DNA from: Riptortus pedestris
Lineage: Eukaryota > Arthropoda > Insecta > Hemiptera > Alydidae
DNA: 64,000 nucleotides
Reading direction: 5' to 3'
Assembly: GCA_019009955.1 (NCBI GenBank)
Contig: CM032229.1
Location: forward strand, 9,298,501-9,362,500
Positions 1 through 10,925 of the stretch are shown one piece after another. Each line of letters opens with the position of its first letter. Position 1 is the stretch's first letter. The translations under genes were made by a program, and so were the position numbers. The notes beneath the pieces were generated by a model. That model was not told the origin of the DNA. It did no database searches and saw nothing but the letters and a program-made list of their open reading frames with translations.

Positions 1-1332
1 TTAAATTTTACTGAGAATAGTGTATAGGCTGATGGATAATCTGGTCACAAAGGCTACATCATGGTAGTCGCAATTTGTTGAAATTGCTGTTCCTTAAGAA
101 ATTAAAAAAATACTTATCGACTTATTAGAATAAGAAAAAAAAAACATCTTAACCATTTCAAAATATCCCAAGAGCCAAACTTGAACTTAACAAGAACGAG
201 TGCCTAAACCTTGCTAAGTATAGCACGAGAATGTAGTGCCTAGATTGTGCTAATCTTGTGGCTATGTGACCTGATGTAGCACGTGGTATTACCAGAGTTC
301 AGCAAGCAAACCCTGCTAAACAGATATAGCAGAGGCCACACTCTAAATATGAAACTGATATTATCATAGAACTGCTATAGTTTATACTAGATAAGGCTAA
401 TCAAAATAATTCAGCAAGCTATGCTTTTGATGTATTTATGTGAATTTCTCTAAATATTCTGGAAAAAAGGTTTAAAACAAGATAATGAAAGAATGTGCCA
501 AGATTTATGTGAATTTGATCGGGATTCATTACTTTTTTTTTTTAAGCAGTACGAAATCACACTAAAAATTACACTTCTATCCTAAGATGAAAGTGACTTT
601 TGAATAAAAAATGTGCAACATTGCACTTTCTCACAAAATCAAGTACAATTTAACCTCATCAACGATTGCCATTACGAGTATTGTATAAAAAACTTTTAAT
701 TACGTTAGTCTAATTTTGCAGAACATTTTCCGTGCTAAAGTCTTTATACAAATCACCGGCTCTCGGCCATCAAAGAATTAAATTATATTTTAGATCATTT
801 AGCCAGCCATGACAACCTCTATCTATACGAAATGAGCAATAAAAAAAATAAAATTAACTCTGAGAGCCTTAGCACAGATCGCAAATTGAGGAGCTATTAG
901 TTAAGAAGAAACAGAGCTACTAACAAAAAATCAGCACTATTTGGTGGTGTAAATACTTTTTTCATATTATTCACGTCTATGGCTAGGGCTTCGAGAGCTT
1001 ATTATTATAGAAAATATAGTTAATTCAATATTTTTATTTTTTTTGTTCTTTTAAGTGCAAATATATAAACTTAAACAAAAGAACTGACTTTGGAATTTCC
1101 ATTATAGAAATAGAGCACACTGTAAATGAGATTCTCTTTTACGTCAGCTAAAAACCAACCGAAAACTACTAAAAAACGGCTACTTATTATTTAGGCAATT
1201 GATTAGACTTAGACAAATTATTTCTTGGTAACCATCTTAATATTGTCATTTGAAAAGGAAGAAAGTGAAAAATCTCTAAAACTAAAAGGATGAAATTCTT
1301 TATAGAAAAGCTCAAAAAACAGTAAGGTTAAA
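1..1332. other. AT-rich DNA, nothing recognised
   Basis: I see no coding potential, RNA gene or clear repeat here. If the exon proposed at 1425-1436 is real, this stretch would be the beginning of its first intron. I looked on the minus strand for a GC-rich second exon with a signal peptide and found none. Confidence 0.5.
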
Positions 1333-1424
1333 TTATTTAAAATTGAGCGAAAAAGGTGGAAAATAGATTAATAGTAATATCTCAGAGGGCAATAATGAGG
1401 TTAAAAGAGTTGTATTGTACTTAC

Positions 1425-1436
1425 GGAGAATGCCAT
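1425..1436 (-). CDS. Putative tiny first coding exon (M-A-F-S), cuticular-protein-like
   Basis: Just downstream of the TATA/initiator pair, the minus strand reads ATGGCATTCTCC and then a consensus splice donor GTAAGT (1424-1419). This would be a 12-nt coding exon ending in phase 0. Many insect cuticular-protein genes have this layout: TATA box, short leader, first exon of about four codons, then an intron before the rest of the signal peptide. No second exon is visible between 1424 and the window edge, so the gene would continue beyond position 1 or be a decayed remnant. A 106-codon plus-strand frame (1356-1676) and a 69-codon minus-strand frame (1333-1542) overlap here; I consider both chance. 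The call depends on architecture, not on protein similarity. Confidence 0.3.
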
Positions 1437-1461
1437 GATGATCTGTTTGCTGATGGTACAG

Positions 1462-1493
1462 TGATGGTAGAGAAGATGAGCTGGGTATATATA
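1462..1493 (-). promoter_or_regulatory. Putative TATA + initiator core promoter
   Basis: On the minus strand a TATATATA box (1493 down to 1486) is followed by ATCACTG, whose A at 1462 lies 31 bases downstream of the first T of the box. That is the textbook spacing for an arthropod TATA/initiator promoter (initiator consensus near TCAGT). The inferred 5' leader would be about 26 bases before the ATG at 1436. The surroundings (about 1425-1680) look less AT-rich than the flanks. The call rests on motif spacing only; there is no transcript evidence. Confidence 0.4.
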
Positions 1494-1679
1494 CTGGACG
1501 GGAGCAAGGTAAAAAGAGGAATCCACCTACACCAGTTTCCAATCCCCACCCTACACGCCCTTAGAAAATATCTGTCCGACGCTCAATTTATTTCAACTCA
1601 TAAAATTTGTCCTTGTGCGTCAAATTCCCACCGACAATCTTTTTTACGAAAAACAAGATCCAATGTGGACGGATAGAAT

Positions 1680-2460
1680 TATATCAGACTCACATATCTA
1701 CACTATTAGTGCATTTGAAATACACATACTGACCTGAAATCAATTCTCCTTACCCATGAGCATATTATGGCATAATGTGACCAAATTTCAGGACAAAAAA
1801 ACTGAAAATAAAAAATATTTTCATAATTAGAGCTTTTTTTAGTGATTGGTGAAGATTTTTCACAAAAAAAAGCACACCACACATGTTAACAAAGCAGATT
1901 TCATTGATGAAGTTCAACAACAACTTAATAATACGATAGCGCTACTACATTTCTTCATTGTCAAATCAAGAACCATCCTTTTTGAACAACGTCAACAATT
2001 ATTATTTACTTGAGATGCCGCTACAATGGCGATTTATCTTTAAACAAGAGAGAATATAAATGTAAAAAATTCAATAAATATTCTGTCTACAAAATTAAAT
2101 ATTGAAAATATACAAAATAGATTTTACAATGCACAAAATTAAATATGAAAATTAATTTATTTTAAGCATAAAAAAAAATTATGAGGTTAACTGGAAGGAG
2201 ATAGAATATGAAAGAAGGTAAATTACACAAAATGTAATCTTAAGTTTTACAAATAATGTGTTTATTTTATAAAATGTTGCATAATGATAACTTGTTGAGT
2301 AGTTACATCATGTATTAAATTATGCATTCACCCAGGCTTTTCCGAACAATTGCGATTGGACCTAATTACACACGCTCAATTACGTACATCAATTTAATAG
2401 CTTTTATGTTTCATCGTACAATCCATTATTTCTTAAATTCATAAAAACATTATCTATAAA
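1680..2460. other. AT-rich intergenic DNA, nothing recognised
   Basis: No feature found. The part next to 2460 may be the 3' UTR of the LINE relic at 2517-2653, which reads leftward, but no 3' tail could be defined. Confidence 0.4.
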
Positions 2461-2516
2461 TTGGCTACTAGCCGCTATTAGTTGGTATAAATGCTATCTC
2501 TGGGTCTGGGTATTGG

Positions 2517-2653
2517 CTACGTTTTTACTTGTGTGCAGTCAGTCAGTATGTGTTTTACAGTCAGCGGCCTACTGCAGTAGCAACATATAGGTTCATCTTG
2601 TCTCCTCAGTAGATATGAATGTGTTAGTCTAGTGTGCTCTGTACCTTGGGCGT
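2517..2653 (-). pseudogene. LINE ORF2 C-terminal relic (Cys/His tail)
   Basis: The minus-strand frame contains HTRLTHSYLLRRQDEPICCY followed closely by SRPLTVKHILTDC. This is the arginine/histidine-rich stretch and CxxC...H...C tail found after the RNase H domain of jockey/I-type non-LTR retrotransposons. It is the same family signature as at 17557-17805 and 16947-17095. The copy is 5'-truncated: homology stops where the 29-bp tandem array begins. Only about 45 residues remain. Confidence 0.6.
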
Positions 2654-2658
2654 ATAAG

Positions 2659-3212
2659 TACTCTTCTCTTCTAGAGTGTCTATTACTTGAATTACTCTTC
2701 AAAAGTTTATATTACTTGAAATAATCTTCTACTGTGTCTATTACTCGAATTACTCTTCCTCAGTGTTTATTATTGAATTTTCTCTTCTAGAGAGTCAATT
2801 ACTTGAGCTACTCTTCTAGAGTGTCTATTACTTGAATTACTCTTCTACGGTGCTTATTACTTGAATTAATCTTCAAAAGTGTCTATTACTTGAATTACTC
2901 ATTAAAAATTTATATTACTTGAAATACTCTTCTACAGTGTCTATTACTCGAATTACTCATCTTGAGTCCCTATTACTTGAGTTACTCTTCTAGAGTGTCT
3001 AATACTTGAGCTACTCTTCTAGAGTGTCTATTACTTGAATTACTCTTCTTGAGTGTCTATTATTTGAATTACTCATCTAGAGTGCCTATTACATGAATAA
3101 CAACTCTAGAATGTCTATTACTTGAATTATTCATCTAGAGTGTCTATTACTTGGATTACTCTTCTAGAGTGTCTGTTACTTGGATTACTCTTCTAGAGTG
3201 TCTATTACTTCG
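2659..3212. repeat. 29-bp minisatellite, about 19 units
   Basis: Units built on GAGTGTCTATTACTTGAATT plus ACTCTTCTA repeat head to tail. Consecutive unit starts at 3138, 3167 and 3196 give exactly 29 bp. The rightmost units are nearly identical, while the left half is more diverged and contains units with TTTATATTACTT or CAGTGTTTATT variants. It abuts the LINE relic on the left. A unit of 29 bp shifts frame at each repeat, so it is not coding. Confidence 0.85.
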
Positions 3213-3864
3213 ACGATTATTCGACGAGATCATCAAGGTAAACGAAGAGTTCTGCAACAATGCTCATGCACTGGCGGAATTAATATCAATAATTTGTTAT
3301 GGTATAAAATATCTTCTTATGTAATTATCGTCATTCTTAATATCCTATCTCTCCAATTAGCAGATTTCCCACGCACTTTAATGGCAAGTAGCTAGACGTC
3401 ACCTATTGTTCCATTAAGAAGAACACAATATACTCAAAATTTGAGGTGTAAACTGGAGATGACATTAAAATAAATGTAAATTAGAGGCTTATGAAAGCTG
3501 AAGATGTAAAAATACAAATAATTTTTAATATTCGAGTTAAAGATGGTATAGAAGGACACTTGAAGTCATTATCTTGACTACAGTAGTGAGCGGTATGGCA
3601 TTTAATAAAATAAATAAAAAATGGATTTTTATTTTTATTATTATGAAATACAGTAGTAATTACTCTTTCAGAGAAGCTTATTTGTGCCAATTACTGAATA
3701 TTAAATTTATTTCTACGTGACAATAATCTAAGACGCTGATTAGTTTCTCGTAATATTCAATACGGTATTCCAAAAACGATAACAATAATATTTAGCAATA
3801 TCGTTATTAGTTTTTTATAAATATTCACCTAGTTATTCAATTATATTTAGGGCGAAAAAATGAG
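3213..3864. other. Intergenic DNA, nothing recognised
   Basis: AT-rich sequence between the minisatellite and the first tRNA gene. The short frames at 3180-3395 (plus) and 3481-3690 (minus) have no recognisable motif. Confidence 0.5.
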
Positions 3865-3936
3865 TGCGATGGCCGGGAATCGAACCCGGATCAACTGCTT
3901 GGAAGGCAACTATGCTCACCATTACACCACCATCGC
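3865..3936 (-). tRNA. tRNA-Gly (anticodon TCC)
   Basis: The 72-nt minus-strand sequence folds as a cloverleaf. Acceptor GCGATGG pairs with CCATCGC, the anticodon loop is CTTCCAA (anticodon TCC), the T arm is CCGGG-TTCGATT-CCCGG, and A is the discriminator. Internal A and B boxes (TGGTGTAATGG, GGTTCGATTCC) are intact. A run of six T follows within five bases, as expected for Pol III termination. It is identical in sequence to the copies at 24961 and 28783. Confidence 0.92.
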
Positions 3937-4034
3937 TCATAGAGAAAGCTAGATAAAGTTTTATATCCATCCTGATATTCATGTTACCATGGAATGAATT
4001 ACTCTATAGAAAAAATAAATGTGATACGAGTAAC

Positions 4035-4936
4035 GGTAATTCTGAGCTATTATCCGGTTAACTTCAATTCCCTCCATACTGTAATATTACATTAGTGTAG
4101 TGCTGAATATTAATATTCAGTCCTAATTATGTGTCGGAAAACGAAAATATATTAATAAACTTAATTTAGTAGTCGTCTGGCTCACTATCGGTATCTGGCT
4201 CATGAACGACGCAAGATAAATTTTGTAACACTAAAATTTCCAAAATACGCCATCGGTGATTAAAACCGAAGGTGGGGGTTGTTACATTAGTGTAGTGCTG
4301 AATATTAATATTCAGTCCTAATTATGTATCGGAAAACGAAAATATATTAATAAACTTACTTTAGTAGTCGTCTGGCTCACTATCTGTAACTGGCTCATGA
4401 ACGACGCGAGATAAATTTTGTAACACTAAAATTTCCAAAATACGCCATCGGTGGTTAAAACCGAGGGTGTGGGTTATTACATTAGTGTAGTGCTGAATAT
4501 TAATATTCAGTCCTAATTATGTGTCGGAAAACGAAAATATATTAATAAACTTACTTTAGTAGTCGTCTGGCTCACTATCGGTATCTGGCTCATGAACGAC
4601 GCGAGGTTGCTCGTCCTCGCCATTGTAGATCTGACCAATCGCCCTAAAAATGTGATGTACTCTTGTTTTATACTAAAGTTAGAACAAGAAAACCCCCACC
4701 CTCGGTTTTAACCACCGATGGCGTATTTTGGAAATTTTAGTGTTACAAAATTTATCTCGCGTCGTTCATGAGCCAGATACCGATAGTGAGCCAGACGACT
4801 ACTAAATTAAGTTTATTAATATATTTTCGTTTTCCGACACATAATTAGGACTGAATATTAATATTCAGCACTACACTAATGTAATATTACAGTATGGAGG
4901 GAATTGAAGTTAACCGGATAATAGCTCAGAATTACC
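4035..4936. mobile_element. 902-bp foldback DNA element with 8-bp target duplication
   Basis: The element begins GGTAATTCTGAGC and ends GCTCAGAATTACC, and is flanked on both sides by CGAGTAAC (4027-4034 and 4937-4944), an 8-bp target-site duplication. The arms at 4035-4280 and 4691-4936 are near-perfect inverted repeats of about 246 bp. The left arm is extended by tandem copies of an inner 195-bp segment (starts at 4091, 4286 and 4481; the third copy stops near 4605). A unique core of about 85 bp (4606-4690) follows. Each segment contains the 18-bp palindrome CTGAATATTAATATTCAG. There is no transposase. Long inverted repeats built from subrepeats are typical of foldback elements. An 8-bp duplication fits hAT or P-type transposases, but the terminal bases do not settle which. 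Confidence 0.88.
4091..4605 (+). repeat. 195-bp tandem repeat inside foldback left arm (2.6 copies)
   Basis: ATTAGTGTAGTGCTGAAT recurs at 4091, 4286 and 4481, exactly 195 bp apart. Copies differ by only a few substitutions. The right arm has one copy only, so the element is asymmetric and the left arm probably grew by unequal exchange or slippage after the arms formed. Confidence 0.85.
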
Positions 4937-5377
4937 CGAGTAACTAACTTTAATACATCTACTTAATTAAATTGACAAAATGTTTTGATGCACTTCATTT
5001 ACGAATTTGTTTTTTTTATGGAGATATATGATTTTTTTAATTTTAAATATATAGGTACAGCACTACACATTAGAACAATACCAAATTTTCAAAATTCTAT
5101 GGCTAGCCGTTTTTAAAGTTAGGGGAAATACATTCATGCGTGCCAGCGTACAGACAAGTCAAATTGGGTTCTGGAGAGATAAAAGCGGATAAATTCGTTG
5201 AAATCTTGTAGCTAAATTGTTTTACATACTACACAATACTTCCACTACCATGAGTATGAATGTATAAAACTGGATTATTGAGCAGTGATTCATCCTATCT
5301 TATAACTATTGTGAATAATTAATATTCAGAGCAGATTTCCCTGGTGCTTGGACACGCTGCACCTATTCTCCATGTTA

Positions 5378-6262
5378 AGCAGATTCCGCTTAAAGGAAAT
5401 CAGCTATTGAGGGTGTATTTATGACACGAATTTCAACAAATCTCTTCAAACGTCCACCGATCCTAACCAGGAGATTCCATATATTGTTTAATCGTTGCCA
5501 AATTCTATATTTAAAAGCTTGCATGTGAAAACAGAAATCCAATTCGTTATGGCCTGAAATGTGACAACAGGTTAGGGGTGGTTAGGGGAGATATTATACA
5601 TTGTATGGAAAAATTGTTTAAGGTCAATCTCCTTATAGGTGTAATGTTCTATAAATGTTGTTATATACATTTTTTATTGATCTGTAATATTAACGGACAT
5701 ATATGCAATTTTTTATTTTTCAGTACCCAGTAAACCTCCACCCCTACTCAAGTCATATTAACAATTATCTGTTCTATTATGATCCACATTAAAGGTTAAA
5801 TACCAAATATTGTTTTCATTGAGTTATTACTTTGTGGGATACATTTAAATACGTTGTGTAACGACATCATTAATTAGAATATTAATTACGTTCTCTACTC
5901 GAAAATGTTTATTTGATCTATATCATAATTAATATTTAACCGTTTAGTTCAACTCTGAAGTTCATAGTCGTAAATGGTTGAATTCGGACCAGAAATGGAA
6001 TTTTTGTGAGACTTAGTAAACCTCCCACATCTACTCCTAGGATTTTAGTCTAGAAATGGGGAATATATGGAGAGATGAGATCAGAAGTGTGTTTTACCAG
6101 CGCAAGGGGAATATGATTAAATATGAGCCCCTGCGTGAACAGGTTTTTACTGTAATAATAAGTCTTTGTTAATTGGGTTTGAACAGTTGGTGACTGATCA
6201 GAAACGTGTCCAACACTCGGGAAAATTTCATTGTTTACGCACCCCCTGCGTGTCGGATATTT
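5378..6262 (-). mobile_element. H-family element, long form, diverged
   Basis: Starts with TTAAGCAGATTCCGCTTAAA and AATCAGCTATTGAGG (the palindromic H end) and finishes with GCACCCCCTGCGTGTCGGAT (the GTCCGTC end). Between them lie both internal modules, each with the GGCTGAAAT/GGACCAG landmark. It is diverged from the consensus and lacks the TA microsatellite. No protein is encoded; the frames at 6050-6307 and 6206-6388 are incidental. Confidence 0.65.
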
Positions 6263-7103
6263 TGGTGTGATCATTGGGAATTTGAAATAAATTATCAAAA
6301 ATTCCAACTTGTGTATAACCTAAATTACTCATACCCGTTAAATCTGTTAACACAGTTCTGTGTGTATCAGTATTTCAAACTAAAGTAAAATTTAGCGTAC
6401 ACGTCAAACAAATGTTTTCGAATTTCTAATTGTATAACAGATACTCTAAGTATCTATGAAGAGCTTAGTTTGCATCTATAAATTGAATTAAGTAGTAAAT
6501 GTGTCAAGGATTAAATAGTTGTAATAATTCATAGCTGCTATTAAATATAAATGATGGCTATTTGTACAACATTATTTAATAAATGTTTCTGTTTTACAGG
6601 TACGTTCTGTTATCAAGATTTATAGTGTAATAAGGTAAGCAGAATACTTATTAAATCCAAAATAAATAATACTTTCCTTTTCTCTTCCATGAGCAAAAGA
6701 CTAATATCCTCAGCTCATTTTTCCTTATTAACTCAGGTTTACAGAATCGGCATTTAAGATAGAATGGGATTTTTCACTTTGTCAGACACCAAAACCACTG
6801 AAAATTTGGAATTAAAATCGATTTTAATCCTTTTAGTGCCGAAGGAAGTTACTGCTGCACTAGCGAAAAGTATACACATCCCAAGACTTCCGTATGGCAA
6901 AATAGCTGTATAGAACTTTATGACATTATATATTCAATGAATTGTAAATTAAAACAATAATTTATTAGCACTTTTTGTAATTTGTTAAACAAACTGTATA
7001 AGACCGATAGAGCTACGAGACAGAAGCTGTAGAGGGATAGTTTGTTGACAACAGTAATCCCAATCTGTTTATGATAGTTATCAGATAGCTCAATTATAAC
7101 ATG

Positions 7104-7104
<1 letters not shown>
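6263..7104. other. Intergenic DNA, nothing recognised
   Basis: AT-rich with no coding or RNA signal that I can support. Confidence 0.45.

Positions 7105-7160
<56 letters not shown>
7105..7160. repeat. (TA)28 microsatellite at H-element internal site
   Basis: Pure TA dinucleotide repeat, in the position where most H copies carry one. Confidence 0.95.
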
Positions 7161-7161
<1 letters not shown>

Positions 7162-7691
7162 GTTTTATGATAAATAAAGATCAAGTTAACGGCTGAAATT
7201 TTGAAAACGGAGGATTTGGAAAATTTAAAATGTTTCCGTTATTGAGTGTGGGTTCCATAAAGGGAATATCGTCAATGGAAACTGAATGTTCTATGAATGT
7301 TATCATATACGTTTTTTTTTACTATCTTGATTATTAACCGAGATATACTAATTCTGTTGCTTTCATCCCATAGTAAATCCCCTCTCCTACCCATGTCATA
7401 TTGAGAATAAGTTGTAATATCATGAACCACATTATTCAAAGCTTAAATGCCAATACCTTTTCCAGTTTGAGATGCATGCAAATATGTAGAAAGAATATGT
7501 CATCAAGATTTTTCGGTTTTTACTTCAGAATTATTATTTCATCTTGACCATACTCAATATTTTACCATTTAAATCAATTCTAGTGTTCATATTCGTAAAT
7601 GGCTGAAATGGAACCAGGGGGGAGGTCAAATGGAGGTGTTTCGAAATTTCAAAATAACTCGTTTATTATGAGTCGGAAAATAGTTATTTAT

Positions 7692-8325
7692 TATACAAGT
7701 GACGAAAGTAGATCATTTTACAACTCGAGTGAAACGTTTACCCACACGAGCGAAGCGAGTCTGGTAATTTCACGAGAGTTGTAAATTCTACTTTCGTCAC
7801 GAGTGTAATATTAAATTTTTTCTGTAATCGTGTAATACATGACCAGATCTAACCAGAATATGAACAAAATTAGGATGTGGTGAAGATTATGGTATGTTGT
7901 TGGTAGGTTATAAGCATGGTTGTGAAAGGTTATAAGCATACTTATAAAACAACTAGTGAGGATTGTGAAGTAGTGGAGGTTATAAACAAGTGCAGGTTAT
8001 AAACAAGGAAGGTAATTATTATTATATTTAAATTTTAAAATATATTGATTATTTCCACCAATAATTCATTCACATTTCAATTTATTTTGTTAAAATAAAT
8101 TCTTACAATGTTAAGAAACATTTAAAAGCATTTAATTTCCAACTTCAAATTATTTTTTAATTTATACTTATTACAAATTAAGAAGGCAATTCACTTGCTT
8201 CACTTGTGAAGAAGGTGATTACTTTCGTCACTTGTGAAGAAAGTGATTACTTTCGTCACTCTCTTGCAAAATGTCTCACTTTCTTCACTCATTGCAGTGT
8301 AGTACGGTTACCATTATTCAAGGAT
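7692..8325. mobile_element. Insertion with GTGACGAAAGTAGA hairpin and 28-bp tandem repeat
   Basis: This segment interrupts an H copy. At its left is an imperfect inverted repeat: GTGACGAAAGTAGA...TTTACAACTC (7700-7733) against its complement (7777-7801). The middle carries several copies of GGTTATAARCA (about 7910-8010). Near the right are two units of a 28-bp repeat, CACTTGTGAAGAAGGTGATT plus ACTTTCGT (8201-8256). The motif ACTTTCGTCAC occurs on both sides. It resembles a foldback/MITE-type element. The exact boundaries and target duplication are unresolved. Confidence 0.5.
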
Positions 8326-8582
8326 TACAGAAAAAAAATATTTTATAGCATCAATCTTGTTACAATATTGATGTTCTACAATTATTGCCTTCTAAATTTC
8401 TTTGTAACATTTATTAAGTGAGTCCTATTTTATTGTTTCAGCATTCAGTTAGCCACTAATTCTACTCTTCTGATTTTTACTTAGAAATGGAGAATATATG
8501 TTTTAATGAGATCCGAAGTGTGCTATACCAACACTTGGGGAATGTGCTTAGATTACGCAGCTCCTGCGTGACGGACTTTTTG

Positions 8583-9964
8583 AATTTCTCCAGTTGCATT
8601 TTTAGGTTTTTATTTTTAGCATTTTTCCGAGCCCTTGTAAATTCGTTAAATTCCTTCAGTTATCTCCACACAAACACCCATTTTTGAGCGGCAATAAAAG
8701 GGTTAAAGATCTGAATACATATCAAGCATAATGCTCTGTGTTTAATGTTTAGTTTCCAATAGTTCTAAAGAGTTTTCTATAATCTGAAAAGTTGAAGCAC
8801 TGAAATAAAAAGAAAAATGTAAAAAAAGAAAGCTTTATACTCTTGAAATAAAAGCACCAGAGAAAATGCAAGAGATACGTATTTGCTTCTAAAGGAAACG
8901 AAATCAAAGACATTGCTTTTTCAACTCTTCCACTTCATTTCTGCTAGTTGAATGTAAACCTGAGTATGAAGTCAATGAAGATAATAAAAACCACCACAAG
9001 CTTATTGGACATTTCTTTGTAAGTTTTTAAATAACCCAAGACCACAATTGGAATAAAAACCCAAGGTTATCACGATCTTAATAAGTTTGACCTTTTTAAA
9101 TATAAACCTGCAATTTTAAAACGCATTGAGAAAACCAGCAAGGATGTGGAACCAATAGTGAAGACACACAAAAATCAGGAAGAGTTTCAGCTACATAAAA
9201 AAAAATTAAGGATAAGGATACTAAATACAGTGTTTATAAAATGATGCCCCGATTCTAGCAAACATTATACAGGAAACTCGCCGCAAAATATAAGGAACGG
9301 ATTAAAACAGCGTCGTAAAAATGTGGTTGATTTGGAAAACAGAAATTTTTGGCTGACCGTTCGTTTGGCTGAAATATTGCCGTAGTTAATTCTTACATAA
9401 CAAATGCATATATTAGTTACATATCCTTAACGAATATATATATATATATATATATATATCGTTTCTGAGATATCTTGACATAGAAAAACAGAAGTAAATG
9501 TTTATGAAAAGCTTTTACAATTGATTAAAAGCAGTCCTAATTATAAGTTCCAAACTATATTGTATTACATAAAACCAAAATAAGTATCACTTGCTGTGCG
9601 AAATTCTATCCATGAATAGTACTATATTCACAATGCTAAAACCGACCCGTGGGTTTATATATCTATAAATTTCGAAGATCTATGTTTGAGTCAGGACCCA
9701 TTACTACTAAAAAGTAACATAAGGACGTGCTATTTACTCTAAGAAATCAACTATTGTCACGAGTATTAGATACACAATGATAAATCAGGGCATAGTATTA
9801 TATACAAAAATATGTAGCTAATCTCTGGGTTTTCTCCAAATTATTTTTATTTAAATCTTCCGTAATCCAATATAAAAATTGATAGCACAAATTAGAACCT
9901 CTAGTAATTACCATATCACATTAACATTAAATAACATTGTCTCCGCCATAAACACCAAACTAAA
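8583..9964. other. Intergenic DNA with short (TA)13 tract
   Basis: No gene seen. A short TA repeat lies at 9434-9459. The rest is AT-rich without recognisable repeat homology. Confidence 0.45.
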
Positions 9965-10024
9965 ATGCATCTCTGCAATATGGATGAGCAAGAGGACATA
10001 CACCATACCTATTGCCCGATTTAA
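9965..10024 (+). pseudogene. Possible LINE C-terminal relic
   Basis: The frame reads MHLCNMDEQEDIHHTYCPI and then stops. The C...E-D-x-x-H...CP pattern matches the Cys/His tail at the end of many LINE ORF2 proteins. No further homology is convincing on either side; an 80-codon frame at 10116-10358 rich in F and Y shows no motif. Short, so uncertain. Confidence 0.35.
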
Positions 10025-10925
10025 TTATTATTAAGGACCAAACTCATTAACAATATTGTTTATGTAGATAATGATAGTTGGTTCCATGATGTAATTAACA
10101 GATCCAGTAGATCTAGTGTTACTTTATAAATATACTGCCAGTGAGGTTAAATTAAGGTCATCATTATTAGATTTTAAATATAAGAGTCATTTGTATGATC
10201 CATATTTCTTTTGTAAGTTAGTTTTGTTTCCTTTATTCCCAAAAGATATGAAAAAAAAGAAGTTCTGTCAATGTTTTATTTATTTATTTTTTTGTTGCGT
10301 TATATCATTTTATTTTTTCTATCGTTTTTGTTTAGTGAGAACGTATTTTTCTTTTTAATACTAAAACTTATTATCAATTACAAATAATCAATAATTGTAT
10401 CATAAAATGACTAATAATAAGACTATTATATAAGCTATACCCCAATATCATGGGAATTAACCTGTAAGCAATTGTAAATAAAATAATATAAATATTCATT
10501 TAAAGAGATCCACATTGAATATGAATAAAGGTGGAATGATAAAGATCCCATTCATAAAATAGCCATCGAGGTTAATAACTCCATTCATAATGAGGTGCCA
10601 TATTTCATTACACCTGTAATAAAGATATGAATCAGCTGTCAGGCTAGAGGTCAGCTGGGACCTTCATTCATGACTTGGTGACCCACAGCTCACTGAATCA
10701 ACTCATGCTCAAGGACGCAACTCTGTCTTATCTACAGTATTCGTATTCCTAACGGTTGTTCGCTTATAATTGGCCTAAAGGACAAATCTATAAAACATTA
10801 ATAATGGAAAATTAAATTATCAACGAAATTGGTTATGACATTTTTCGATCCAATCATAATAAGGGAAATATTTTTTAATTTAATATCACCCCTTCTCTTA
10901 TATCTATCTTCCTCCAAATCATATT
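10025..10925. other. Intergenic DNA, nothing recognised
   Basis: AT-rich with no supported feature. Confidence 0.45.

Larger units (their letters stand above)
7105..8582 (-). mobile_element. H-family element, long form, interrupted by another insertion
   Basis: Starts at the (TA)28 tract (7105-7160) and continues with the H landmarks (GATCAAGTTAACGGCTGAAA, the ACCGAGATAT block, the CACATTATTCAAAGCTTAAA block). It ends with ACGCAGCTCCTGCGTGACGG and GTCCGTC-end sequence at 8582. The palindromic end left of the TA tract is missing. H sequence breaks off near 7690 and resumes near 8325; the intervening segment is a separate insertion. Confidence 0.65.

Noticed and set aside
2659..3212. Array of ~30-bp repeats as a CRISPR
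   Set aside because: The units are contiguous with no unique spacers, and the genome is eukaryotic.
4082..4090. TAATATTAC, identical to the geminivirus replication-origin nonanucleotide (also at 4882-4890)
   Set aside because: It is not in the loop of a stem, it is part of a simple palindrome in the foldback arm, and no Rep-like gene is present.
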